Positions 37,804 through 45,612 of a stretch of 64,000 nucleotides of DNA are shown here, piece by piece (the stretch's first letter is position 1; every line of letters starts with the position of its first letter). The DNA comes from Bradyrhizobium sp. CCBAU 051011 (lineage in GTDB: Bacteria > Pseudomonadota > Alphaproteobacteria > Rhizobiales > Xanthobacteraceae). Below the pieces are notes generated by a model that saw only the letters and a program-made list of their open reading frames with translations, made no database searches and was not told the origin of the DNA. Location: positions 4,382,501 to 4,446,500 of the forward strand of contig NZ_CP022222.1 of the NCBI RefSeq assembly GCF_009930815.1. The letters are read 5' to 3'. A program made the translations under genes and the position numbers.

Positions 37804-39168
37804 TTGCAGTTCATCCGCTCGAAGACGTTTCACTGGACCGCGGCGCTGGCGGGCCTATTCGCAATCTTCGTCATCATACTGTTCGGGTTCATCTACTTCA
37901 GGATCGACGACTACCTGATCGCACGTTCCGACAACATGATCACGACACAAGCGGGCTTCTTCGCCGGATTGCCGCGCGAGCGCATGATCAGTGCGCTCGA
38001 CGATCGTCTTGAGCAGGATTCGCGCGGCGTCCAGTTCTCGGGCATATTCGATGCCGGGAGGAACCGGCTTGCCGGCAACATCGCGGCCCTGCCGGACGGA
38101 CTCGAGATCGGCGCACCGGCTCGGAGCGTGCCGCTGACACGTCTCGATAACAAGGAGGTCGGCGCAACATCGGTTAGAACCGTCGCGCGGCGGCTCGATA
38201 ACGGCGACATATTGGTGATCGGGCGAAATGTCGATGAAACAGCTGAGGTCTTCAGGGTCGTCGGAGCTGCGCTCGCGCTCGGCCTGTTGCCTGCATTCTG
38301 TCTGTGGTTACTGGCCGGCGCCTGGCTCAGTGCGCGCGCCCGCAGGCGCGTCGAGGAGGTCAATCTGCGGGTCCAGCGCATCATCGCCGGAGATCTGCGC
38401 GAGCGGCTGCCGCACCGGAACATCGATGAGCCGTTCTCGCGGCTCGCCGGCATCGTCAACGGCATGCTCGACGAGCTGGAGACGACGATCAACGCGCTGG
38501 CCGGCGTCGGCAACGACATCGCCCACGATCTGCGAACGCCGCTGACGCGCGCACGCCTGACGCTCGAGCGCGGCCGTACCAACGCGACCACCCTGGAGCA
38601 GCTCCAGCAGGCCGCCGACAAGGCTATCGCCGGCATCGACCAGTCGCTGTCGATCGTCACGGCGTTGCTGCGACTCGCCGAGATCGAGAACAGCCGCCGG
38701 TCATCCGCATTCGGTGACGTTGCGCTCGGCGAGATGCTGCGCGAAGTCTGCGACATGTACGAGCCGATCGCCGAAGACAAGCAGATTGCGCTCAGCGCGA
38801 ACATACCAGCCGCGCTTTCCGTGCGCGGCGACCGGGACTTGCTGCTGGAGGCAGTCGCCAACCTCGTCGACAATGCCATCAAATTCACGCCCCGGAACGG
38901 AAGCGTCGAGCTTGACCTGCTGCGCGGCGAAGGGGAAACCATTCTGCGGGTGAGGGATACGGGTCCGGGGATCAGCGAGCACGAGCACGAAGCCGTGCTG
39001 CGCCGGTTCTATCGCTCGGACAAGATCCGCAACACGCCCGGTGTCGGCCTTGGCCTCAACCTGGTTTCGGCGATCGTAAAGCTGCACGGATTTCGCCTGA
39101 TCATCCACGCCGGCCCGGGAGGCCGGGTGGAGATCGTTTGCCCCGATGAGCAGGGCGGTCAGACATAG
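37804..39168 (+). CDS. Sensor histidine kinase, partner of the OmpR-type regulator
   Basis: A 454-residue membrane kinase. TM1 (ALAGLFAIFVIILFGFIYF), a periplasmic loop of about 115 residues, TM2 (VVGAALALGLLPAFCLWLLAGA), HAMP (about 172-225), HisKA with phospho-His at about 241 (GNDIAHDLRTPLTRARLTLE), and ATPase motifs NLVDNAIKFTPRNG, DTGPGISEHEHE and VGLGLNLVSAIVKLHG. It starts with TTG (37804) since no ATG is near; the distance to TM1 is normal. Sensors of this layout detect envelope signals and phosphorylate the regulator encoded immediately upstream. The inducing signal is unknown. Confidence 0.9.
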   Translation: MQFIRSKTFHWTAALAGLFAIFVIILFGFIYFRIDDYLIARSDNMITTQAGFFAGLPRERMISALDDRLEQDSRGVQFSGIFDAGRNRLAGNIAALPDGLEIGAPARSVPLTRLDNKEVGATSVRTVARRLDNGDILVIGRNVDETAEVFRVVGAALALGLLPAFCLWLLAGAWLSARARRRVEEVNLRVQRIIAGDLRERLPHRNIDEPFSRLAGIVNGMLDELETTINALAGVGNDIAHDLRTPLTRARLTLERGRTNATTLEQLQQAADKAIAGIDQSLSIVTALLRLAEIENSRRSSAFGDVALGEMLREVCDMYEPIAEDKQIALSANIPAALSVRGDRDLLLEAVANLVDNAIKFTPRNGSVELDLLRGEGETILRVRDTGPGISEHEHEAVLRRFYRSDKIRNTPGVGLGLNLVSAIVKLHGFRLIIHAGPGGRVEIVCPDEQGGQT

Positions 39169-39186
39169 GATAGCTGCCCGCCACCA

Positions 39187-39480
39187 TCACCCATGGCGGC
39201 GGTCGTCATGTTCGGCGCGGGATGCGTGGTGGACCTGCCGATGATGCCAGACAGTGGGGCCGGTCATGCCGCTTTCCCTTTCGTTATAGGCCTGCATCAC
39301 GGAAGGCGGCAGTCCTTCCATTCTGTAAGCCGGCGTAGGCGCACCGCCATTCAGCACGTCCAGATTCGGGTAATAGAATGCAAAAGCACCCGGCTCCTGG
39401 ATGGCTTCTTGCGCGAGGGCCGGTGCCGCTGCCAGCATCGACAGCAATCCTGCGACGGCGATTGTCTTGATCGAGGTCAT
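39187..39480 (-). CDS. Small exported protein, unknown function
   Basis: A 97-residue protein from ATG 39480, MTSIKTIAVAGLLSMLAAAPALA then QEAIQEPGAFAFYYPNLDVLNGG. The signal peptide is clear. The mature chain contains AYRMEGLPPSVMQAYNERE and a His/Arg-rich C-terminus (TVWHHRQVHHASRAEHDDRRHG) that might bind metal or acidic surfaces. The frame is open to 39588, but the shorter start gives the leader. It converges with the kinase gene, ending 19 bases from its stop. Similar proteins are frequent in Bradyrhizobium and unnamed. Confidence 0.68.
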   Translation of the reverse strand: MTSIKTIAVAGLLSMLAAAPALAQEAIQEPGAFAFYYPNLDVLNGGAPTPAYRMEGLPPSVMQAYNERESGMTGPTVWHHRQVHHASRAEHDDRRHG

Positions 39481-39910
39481 TGTTCTTCTCCACATGTCGA
39501 TGCGAGCGTTCGCCTGGCCGCGCAAGCGCGGCCGTGCGCCGCAACGGGCGCCTTCTTCCGAACGCGAACTGCTCGCTTGAAGCTGCATCGCTCAGCGGAT
39601 GCATGTGGAGATGTAGGACGTGCGCGACGTCGGCCCACTAAATTGCGTTTTACAAAGCTGAATTGATCAGTGCCGCGAGCAAAGGTTCGCACGGGGAAGC
39701 GGCGGTCGAACTCGTGCGGGTGCGAGGGAAGGCTCACCGATCGATGTTTTGCGATCTCGCCCACAACACGATCGCGCGATCTTGAGACCGGGATCGAAGC
39801 GTTTGCGGACGCTAACAGCGAATTTAGATTCCTCAATTCCAATTTAATGGCTGCGTTGCGGTGTCTTCTCCTAGGGTCTGCGCGCCGGACCTGATGGATT
39901 GGAGCCACCC
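39481..39910. other. Intergenic region upstream of the sigma factor gene
   Basis: About 430 bases; it must contain the promoters of the exported-protein gene (minus) and of the sigma factor gene (plus). An A/T-rich segment at about 39825-39850 (TTTAGATTCCTCAATTCC) lies 60-85 bases before the sigma factor start and is the best promoter candidate. A 74-residue frame at 39670 looks non-coding. Confidence 0.4.
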
Positions 39911-40831
39911 ATGAACGCCCACAGCACAACGTTGATGTCAGACAGGCGGGAGATGCTGACCGCGGACAGATCGCGAGACCTCGTCGATGAATATGCATCT
40001 CTCATCAAGCGATACGCTCTGCTCGAACCGGCGCGGGAGCAGCAGCTTGCCCGCCGCTGGCAGGAGCATCGCGACCGCGCAGCTACTGACGCACTCGTCA
40101 CCAGCCATCTCCGGCTGGCGGCGAAGGTCGCGCGCCGCTACCAGAGATACGACCTTCCGCTCGCCGATCTGATCGGCGAGGCCAATCTCGGCCTCGTCAT
40201 CGCGGCCTCGCATTTCGAGCCCGGACGTGGCGCCCGGTTTTCCAGCTATGCGCTGTGGTGGATCAAGGCTGCCATCCACGATTACATTCTGCGGTCGCGG
40301 TCGCTGGTCAAGATCGGGACGACGGCCGCCCAGCGAAAGCTGTTCTTTGGCCTGAAGCGCGCCATGCGCAAGTTCGGAGGCGATAGAGAAGGGCTCACGC
40401 AGGAAGTGGCCGAGGCCGTCGCCCGCGAGCTCGCCGTCCCCGTTCGCGAAGTGATCGAGATGAACAGCCGTTTGACCGGAGACCTCTCGCTGAATGTGCC
40501 GATCGGCGACGACGGACCGGCCGAATGGGAGGCGATGCTGGTTGATCAGTCGCCGGATGCCGAGGCAATCGTCACCGATCAGGATGAAAGCACGCAACGG
40601 ACCAGGGCGCTCCATTCAGCCCTCGACGTGCTGACCGCGCGGGAGCGCCGCGTGTTCGAAGCGCGGCGGATGAGCGAGAATCCGCCGAGCCTGGAGGACC
40701 TCGGGCGCGAGCTGTCGATCTCCGGCGAGCGCGTCCGCCAGATCGAAACGCTGGCCTTCGAAAAGGTCAGGCGCGCGGCGACCAGGCATTTGAAAGCCGC
40801 CTCCCTCCCGGCGGGGAAGATGGCGGCTTAA
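39911..40831 (+). CDS. rpoH: RNA polymerase sigma factor, RpoH (sigma-32) family
   Basis: A 306-residue sigma-70 family protein of RpoH type. Region 2 is intact (LITSHLRLAAKVARRYQRY-like core, DLIGEANLGLVIAASHFEPG, FSSYALWWIKAAIHDYILR); the RpoH box follows (TTAAQRKLFFGLKRAMRKF), which separates it from RpoD and RpoS. Region 4 has LTARERRVFEARRM and LGRELSISGERVRQIETLAFEKVR for -35 recognition. The family directs heat-shock and oxidative-stress genes; alphaproteobacteria often have two or three copies, so this may be a paralogue rather than the main one. Region 1.2 is short. ATG 39911 is preceded by TTGGAG. A terminator-like hairpin follows the stop. Confidence 0.88.
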   Translation: MNAHSTTLMSDRREMLTADRSRDLVDEYASLIKRYALLEPAREQQLARRWQEHRDRAATDALVTSHLRLAAKVARRYQRYDLPLADLIGEANLGLVIAASHFEPGRGARFSSYALWWIKAAIHDYILRSRSLVKIGTTAAQRKLFFGLKRAMRKFGGDREGLTQEVAEAVARELAVPVREVIEMNSRLTGDLSLNVPIGDDGPAEWEAMLVDQSPDAEAIVTDQDESTQRTRALHSALDVLTARERRVFEARRMSENPPSLEDLGRELSISGERVRQIETLAFEKVRRAATRHLKAASLPAGKMAA

Positions 40832-40837
40832 ATGGAA

Positions 40838-40870
40838 GAAGCGAGCGACGGCGTTCGCGCCGCTCGCTTC
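40838..40870. terminator. Hairpin between convergent sigma factor and thiolase genes
   Basis: GAAGCGAGCG (40838-40847) pairs perfectly with CGCTCGCTTC (40861-40870) around a 13-base loop that can itself fold (GGCG/CGCC). It lies 7 bases after the sigma factor stop and 16 bases from the thiolase stop, so it can serve both. No long T-run follows, so strength is uncertain. Confidence 0.5.
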
Positions 40871-40885
40871 CTTCAGATCGCCCGA

Positions 40886-42081
40886 TCAGCGCATCATGCG
40901 CTCGACGGCGATGGCGGTCGCTTCACCGCCGCCGATACACAGCGCGGCCACGCCGCGTTTGAGGTTCTGCGCCTCCAGCGCATGCAGCAGCGTCACGATC
41001 AAGCGTGCGCCGGTGGCGCCGATCGGATGACCGAGCGCGCAGGCGCCGCCATTGACGTTGAGCTTCTCCCGGGGGATGCCGAGATCCTTCTGTGCCGCCA
41101 TCGCTACCACGGCGAAGGCTTCGTTGATCTCGAACAGATCGACGTCGGAGACCGACCAGCCGACCTTGTCGAGCAGCTTGCGGATCGCGGGGATCGGCGC
41201 GGCGGTGAACCATTGCGGTTCCTGGCTGTGGGTGGCGTGGCCCTTGATCTCGGCCAGCATCGGCAAGCCCTCGCGATCGGCGAGCGAGAGCTTGGCCAGG
41301 ATGAGGGCAGCGGCGCCGTCGGCATTGGCGGAGGAGGCGGCCGGCGTGATGGTGCCGCCTGCGCGGAACGCCGGCTTCAATCCGGGAATCTTGGAAGGGT
41401 CCACCTTGAGCGGATGCTCGTCACTGGCGATGACGCGCGGACCGGCTTTCTCGGATAGCGTAATCGGCGCGATCTCGGCCCTGAACGCGCCGCTCTCCAC
41501 CGCCTTGCGCGCACGGGTCAGCGTCTCGATCGCGTAAGCGTCCTGGTCCTTGCGGGTGAATTGATAGGCTCCGCGGTAGCCTCGCCAAAATCGCCCATCG
41601 AGCGGCCGGTCTCATAGGCGTCTTCCAGCCCGTCCATCATCATGTGATCGATGATCCGGTCATGGCCGGCGCGGTAGCCGCCGCGCGCCTTCGCGAGGAG
41701 ATAGGGCGCGTTCGACATGCTCTCTATGCCGCCGGACAGCACGATGGCGGCGGAGCCGGCGTTGATGATGTCGTGGGCTAGCATGGTCGCCTTCATGCCG
41801 GAGCCACACACCTTATTGACGGTGGTGGCGCCGGTGGCGTCCGGTAGTCCGGCGCCGCGCGCGGCCTGTCGTGCCGGTGCCTGGCCCTGTCCGGCCGGCA
41901 GCACATTGCCCATGAAGATCTCGTCAATGCGTTACGGCGCGAGTTGAGCCCGCTCCAGCGCCGCGCCGATCACGTGAGCCCCGAGCTTGTGCGCGCTGAA
42001 GGGAGACAGTTCGCCCATGAAGCGGCCAAGCGGCGTGCGGGCGGCAGAAAGGATGACGACGGGATCAGCGGCTGCGGACAT
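40886..42081 (-). pseudogene. Acetyl-CoA acetyltransferase (thiolase) pseudogene: nonsense codon and frameshift
   Basis: From ATG 42081 (good ribosome site AGGAG) the frame reads PVVILSAARTPLGRFMGELS to ERAQLAP, then TAA at 41932-41934 where relatives have Glu, and continues in the same frame with RIDEIFMGNVLPAGQGQAPARQ. The catalytic Cys is present in NKVCGSGMKA. Near 41568 one base is missing: GEATAE should continue as YQFTRKDQDAYAIETL, which is found in another frame. The third part has the catalytic His and Cys motifs FEINEAFAVVAM and NVNGGACALGHPIGATGA. The rest of the 393-residue protein is well preserved. The enzyme condenses two acetyl-CoA for polyhydroxybutyrate or acetoacetate metabolism. 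Two separate lesions make it nonfunctional unless they are sequencing errors. Confidence 0.85.
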
Positions 42082-42601
42082 GATAGGTTCTCCTGTTCGT
42101 GCACGGATTGTTATATGATGATAATCATATATTGCGGCATTGCAAAGAGGCGCCGCCATCGCAGGGGCCACGATCCATCTGGAAAGTTCCTTGAATATTT
42201 CTTGGAGAATGCGGCCGAACGGCCGTTTTCGGTCCTGAGAGGTTGCCGCGCCGTCGCCGTGCGCTATCGCCTCAGCGGCACACGCTAGTGGCGGTAAACG
42301 CTGGCGGGCGCGTTGGCTCTCTCCGATCGGACGCTGAGCCTCGCGGCGTCGAAAGGATTAACACCAATGATCCCGTGCCTGCGCCGATGGCATTCAGTGC
42401 GGGAACCCGATCGATGCTATGCTTTGCCCTGCAAGAAGAAGTCTCTGAACTTCGGTGAATGCCAGCCCCACCTCCGAAGGCGACCCCGGAACAGCCCCCT
42501 GTGGCCGGGGACGCTTTCGGAGCGAAAGACGTCCCTGGTCCAATAGCGTTCGCAAAGCCTTGCCGATGCAATGGTGCGTCCGCAACGCGGGACATGAATC
42601 G
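42082..42601. other. Intergenic region without a recognisable gene
   Basis: About 520 bases between the thiolase start and the 3' end of the LuxR-type regulator gene. An A/T-rich patch (TATATGATGATAATCATATA near 42111-42130) includes a partly palindromic stretch (ATATGATGATAATCATAT), possibly a regulator site or promoter for the thiolase gene. Short frames here show no domain. Confidence 0.4.
42111..42131. promoter_or_regulatory. A/T-rich imperfect palindrome upstream of the thiolase gene
   Basis: The sequence TATATGATGATAATCATATA is nearly self-complementary (ATATGATNATAATCATAT pairs end to end except in the centre). It lies about 30-50 bases before the thiolase start on the minus strand, a position suited to an operator or the -10/-35 zone. 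The binding protein is unknown. Confidence 0.4.
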
Positions 42602-43474
42602 CTAATGGGGAACGGAGGATTTGACCATAGGCGGCGAGTCCGAGGGGACGAGGTCGACGCCGTCGGAGCCGACGCTGCGGCCGGCGGCGATGGCGACTTG
42701 CGTGCGGTTGCACACGCCAAGCTTGCGCATGATTTCCCGGACATGGACTTTCACGGTTGTCTCGGTCATTCCGAGCTTGCGACCGATAACCTTGTTGGGA
42801 TCACCCTGGCACAGGCAGGCGAGAACCGCATACTGCCGCTCGGTAAACTCGGGCGCAGGCCGAGCACTCTCGGAGCCATTGCCACGCTGGATACCGGGGG
42901 ACTTCCCATCAAAAAGGGCGCCTTGTGGCTCGTAAAGCCCGCCATCCGGGCCCATCGGCGCCTGATTTTGTTGCTCAGGGTCCGGAACCGTCTGCTCCGG
43001 AGCCAAATCCGGCCGCCCGAATTCTATCGGCGACGTTCCGCCGAATGCGCGACCGGCCATGATGACGGCAGGAGGAAAATAGGTTCCACCGCGCAGAACG
43101 AATGAAAGCGCTTGCAGTGCAAGATCCGGAGGCATCGAATTGCTGAAGTAGCCCCTGGCTCCCGAACGGATCGCTGAGATGATGGTTGCAGGATTTTCGT
43201 CGTCGGAGACGATTGCCAGCGCAGCCTCCCGGCGCAGCATATGCAGCACCTGGATCTCGTTGAATACCTCAAGCGCGGAGGGGGCGCCGACGCTGTAGAT
43301 CAGCATGTCGCAGTCGCTGCGCTCGACGAGCTTGATGTGCGCCTCTTTAGGACCGAGCGAAATCAGCTCAACCTGTTCGTTCCTGGCCCAAGGACTCAAA
43401 AAGCTCTCTGCTCGAGCTCGTCGAAAAGCCATTGCGTCTACAATAAACACCGTCTTCTTAGGTGGGACTGACAT
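42602..43474 (-). CDS. LuxR/NarL-type regulator with degenerate receiver domain
   Basis: A 290-residue protein with the layout of a NarL-type response regulator: receiver-like domain (about 8-130), a Pro/Gln-rich linker (about 145-210), then a LuxR-type helix-turn-helix (FTERQYAVLACLCQGDPNKVI, TVKVHVREIMRKLGVCNRTQVAI). The receiver has lost its chemistry. Where the phospho-Asp is expected the sequence is CDMLIYSVGAP, the acidic pocket is reduced to FIVDAMAF, and the conserved Lys is replaced (GARGYFSNSMPP). It probably works without phosphorylation, through another input or constitutively. No sensor kinase is nearby. Such atypical regulators are common in Bradyrhizobium. Targets unknown; the next genes on the other strand lead toward the type I secretion locus. 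Confidence 0.82.
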   Translation of the reverse strand: MSVPPKKTVFIVDAMAFRRARAESFLSPWARNEQVELISLGPKEAHIKLVERSDCDMLIYSVGAPSALEVFNEIQVLHMLRREAALAIVSDDENPATIISAIRSGARGYFSNSMPPDLALQALSFVLRGGTYFPPAVIMAGRAFGGTSPIEFGRPDLAPEQTVPDPEQQNQAPMGPDGGLYEPQGALFDGKSPGIQRGNGSESARPAPEFTERQYAVLACLCQGDPNKVIGRKLGMTETTVKVHVREIMRKLGVCNRTQVAIAAGRSVGSDGVDLVPSDSPPMVKSSVPH

Positions 43475-43779
43475 AACGCGCCCCCGGACTTTGTGATGCT
43501 ATCGATAGATTCTTTTCAAATCGCGCTGGTCGCTATTAATTAGTTCACTTAGCGTCAAAATTGTTCAGAAAAAGTTTACTCCTATACGGAAGGGATGCCA
43601 AGAAGGAGGAGTGTGACGAGATGTCGTCAAAACTGGGTCATTAAAGTGCGTTTTTCATTCCTCGATTTTAAAAATCACGCGCCACAACCTTCGCTATTAT
43701 ATCTTTCGATATGTACATCCGCGGTGGCCAAGCAGATACGATAGTATCCTCTCGGCCTTGCACGTCGCGGACGCATACG
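43475..43779. other. A/T-rich divergent intergenic region
   Basis: About 300 bases between the regulator gene and the unknown gene at 43780. It is clearly richer in A/T than its surroundings, especially 43500-43590 and 43640-43710 (for example TTTTTCATTCCTCGATTTT), as expected of two divergent promoters. A start at ATG 43711 for the next gene is possible and would use part of this region. Confidence 0.4.
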
Positions 43780-44370
43780 ATGTTTGTCAGCAAGCTGCCC
43801 CCAAAGCCGGATTTCGAAGTGCTGGCGGCCGCTGCCCCGGCTTCCGCGGATCGTCGCACATTCGTTCACGCCTTAATGGGCAACCTCATCTGCAGCTGGT
43901 CGAACAACGAAAGTCTCTTCATCTACGTCCTGATGATCCTGTTGCGAACAGATGAAGCTTCGGCCGCCGTCGTGTTCGCCACGCTGAACACCACCCGTGC
44001 GAGACTCGATCTGATCCAGCGGTTGGCCAAGATCAGAGTAACCGACAAGGCGCTCGCCAGGAGTCTGACTGCGCTTGTCGAACGCTTTTCCGAATCCACC
44101 CGGGTTCGCAATGAACTGAATCATTGCATGTTCATCTTCGATTCCACAGGCGCCATCACCCACACTCAGTCGATGCGATTGACGGAAACCAAGTCCAGCC
44201 TGAGATTCGGAGAGATAAAGGCGTTGGATGAAAGCCGGCTGCAGGAGATGCTGCGGACAACCACCGAGATGACGAAGATCAATCGCGACATCTGGGATCT
44301 TCTTCCGCGCCTCGAAGCGCATGTCTGCGGCGGCGAGCAGCAGAAAGACCTTCCTACCAAGGTGGCCTGA
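43780..44370 (+). CDS. Cytoplasmic helical protein of unknown function
   Basis: A protein of about 196 residues from ATG 43780 (MFVSKLPPKPDFEVLAAAAP); an upstream ATG at 43711 would give 219 residues, but those extra residues look non-coding. The chain is mostly alpha-helical: LMGNLICSWSNNESLFIYVLMILL, VVFATLNTTRARLDLIQRLAKI, FSESTRVRNELNHCMFIFD, then a C-terminal coiled-coil-like stretch (RLQEMLRTTTEMTKINRDIWDLL). The segment with R-N-x-L-N-H resembles HEPN-type or MAE_28990-like helical bundles only loosely. No signal peptide. Not assigned to any pathway. Confidence 0.6.
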   Translation: MFVSKLPPKPDFEVLAAAAPASADRRTFVHALMGNLICSWSNNESLFIYVLMILLRTDEASAAVVFATLNTTRARLDLIQRLAKIRVTDKALARSLTALVERFSESTRVRNELNHCMFIFDSTGAITHTQSMRLTETKSSLRFGEIKALDESRLQEMLRTTTEMTKINRDIWDLLPRLEAHVCGGEQQKDLPTKVA

Positions 44371-44666
44371 CGCTATCCGGCGACAACGGAACTTTGTGCC
44401 GTCGTCGTGGTCTCATCGGCATTCTCGAATCTCCTGAACGTGACGTGTGTCGATGGTTGATATCGCAAGATACAACGTCAGATCGAATGCATGCATGTTG
44501 TCGGCGAGGGTGTGTCGGCAAACTGACAGGGCTGGCATCCGCAATCACGCGGTGCCGGCAGTCGGAAGAACCGACATTGCAGAGCAGCGCCGCGCTTCGC
44601 AGACCGCAGACTTAGAAGATCAGCGATCTCGTTCCGCTCGCGATGCTCCAACCTCAGGAGCTCGTC

Positions 44667-45476
44667 ATGGGTAGCCCAAAGAAGAAGTACGACCCCAGGA
44701 ACAACCAGGACCAGGATCAGGACCAGGACCAGAAGCAAGACCAGTTGCAGGCGCAAGCCAACCTCCAGGCTCAGTTGCAGGGCCAAGGCCAGGGTCAAGG
44801 CCAGGGTCAGGGCCAATTGCAGTTCGCCGTTCAGTCGTTGGATTCCAAGAGCGAGAACGAGAACGACAACGACAACGACAACAAGAATGAGAATGAAAAC
44901 AAGAACGAGAATACCGTCGACAACAAGCTCGACAACAAGGTAGATAACGATCTCGACAACGATGTCGACAACAAGATCGACAACAACATCGAAAACAAGA
45001 TCGAAAACACCGTCGAGACCAAGGTAGACGTTGATGTCGATGTGGATGTCGACGTGGACACAAGCGGCCTGAGCACCCCGGTCATCGCTCTCTACGACTT
45101 CGACACGCACGGTTCTGTCGTCATGCCTGACGTCGTGACCCAGACGATGAACGACGGCAACCAGTTCAATATTGATCAGGTCAACAACCTGGTCGATAAC
45201 GACACCAACAGCTCGTATGCCACGTACTATGGCGGCAACGGTGGATCGTGGTGTGAGCCGGGTGCCAGCTTCAGCATGGACGCCAAGATCGAGGGCGGGA
45301 CGTCCAGGATCGACGCCGGGGACATTGGCGATCGTGCAAACGTTTCGTCCAGTGCCGATGCGGTTCTCAACCAGTCTGCCTTCGATCAGAACATCACGCA
45401 GGGTGCGAACATCCAGTTCAACAGCATCACCATTCAGGCTGCCGGTGACGCTCTGACTGATAACGATATAGGCTAG
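44667..45476 (+). CDS. Putative exoprotein with long alternating Q/D, Q/G, E/N, D/N and D/V tracts
   Basis: A 269-residue protein; CAGGAG at 44655-44660 is the ribosome site for ATG 44667. Residues about 12-135 are low complexity with strict two-residue periodicity: DQDQDQDQ, LQAQLQGQGQGQGQGQ, SENENDNDNDNKNENENKNEN, NKLDNKVDNDLDNDVDNKIDN, then VDVDVDVDVDVD. Residues 136-269 are more normal and contain QFNIDQVNNLVDNDTNSS, a YYGGNGG turn and DQNITQGANIQFNSITIQA, ending DNDIG. No signal peptide, so classical export is unlikely. Position just before a type I exporter, acidity and possible Ca-binding D/N tracts argue for a secreted substrate. It shares the motif Q-x-N-x3-D-x-D with the next protein. 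A strong terminator follows, so it can be made alone. Function unknown. Confidence 0.75.
   Translation: MGSPKKKYDPRNNQDQDQDQDQKQDQLQAQANLQAQLQGQGQGQGQGQGQLQFAVQSLDSKSENENDNDNDNKNENENKNENTVDNKLDNKVDNDLDNDVDNKIDNNIENKIENTVETKVDVDVDVDVDVDTSGLSTPVIALYDFDTHGSVVMPDVVTQTMNDGNQFNIDQVNNLVDNDTNSSYATYYGGNGGSWCEPGASFSMDAKIEGGTSRIDAGDIGDRANVSSSADAVLNQSAFDQNITQGANIQFNSITIQAAGDALTDNDIG
44700..45060 (+). repeat. Coding low-complexity repeat array
   Basis: In-frame short repeats: (CAGGAC/CAGGAT)n coding Gln-Asp at 44709-44740, (GGCCAGGGTCAA)n coding Gly-Gln at about 44780-44815, (GAGAACGACAAC)n coding Glu/Asp-Asn at about 44850-44920, a 12-base Asp-Asn-Lys unit at about 44925-45010 and (GATGTC)n coding Asp-Val at 45028-45060. 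Synonymous codons vary within each run, so the array is held by protein-level selection rather than by recent slippage alone. Confidence 0.8.
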
Positions 45477-45490
45477 TTTTTGCGTTCGAT

Positions 45491-45521
45491 CCGCGCGGCG
45501 TTAGCCGCGCGGGTCTTTTTT
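45491..45521 (+). terminator. Strong intrinsic terminator after the 269-residue repeat protein
   Basis: CCGCGCGGC (45491-45499) and GCCGCGCGG (45504-45512) form a 9-base GC-only stem with a GTTA loop, followed by GTCTTTTTTT. It lies 15 bases after the stop codon. This places a transcription stop between the repeat protein and the rest of the secretion locus, so the first gene is probably expressed at a higher level. Confidence 0.9.
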
Positions 45522-45612
45522 GCCAGTCATTTCATTTCAGTCGCTGCGTTGCCGATGAGGACTGAGGGCCGTACCGCGGCCTTGACAGTCTACGGCGACC
45601 GGGGAGGTTCCC

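Noticed and set aside
37804..39168. Kinase of the MdtAB-like pump as a Bae-type system
   Set aside because: The pump is on the other strand and separated by unrelated small genes; a link is possible but sequence alone does not show it.
44700..45060. A CRISPR array or noncoding minisatellite
   Set aside because: Units are 6-12 bases without spacers and lie in one frame with codon variation, so they are protein repeats.
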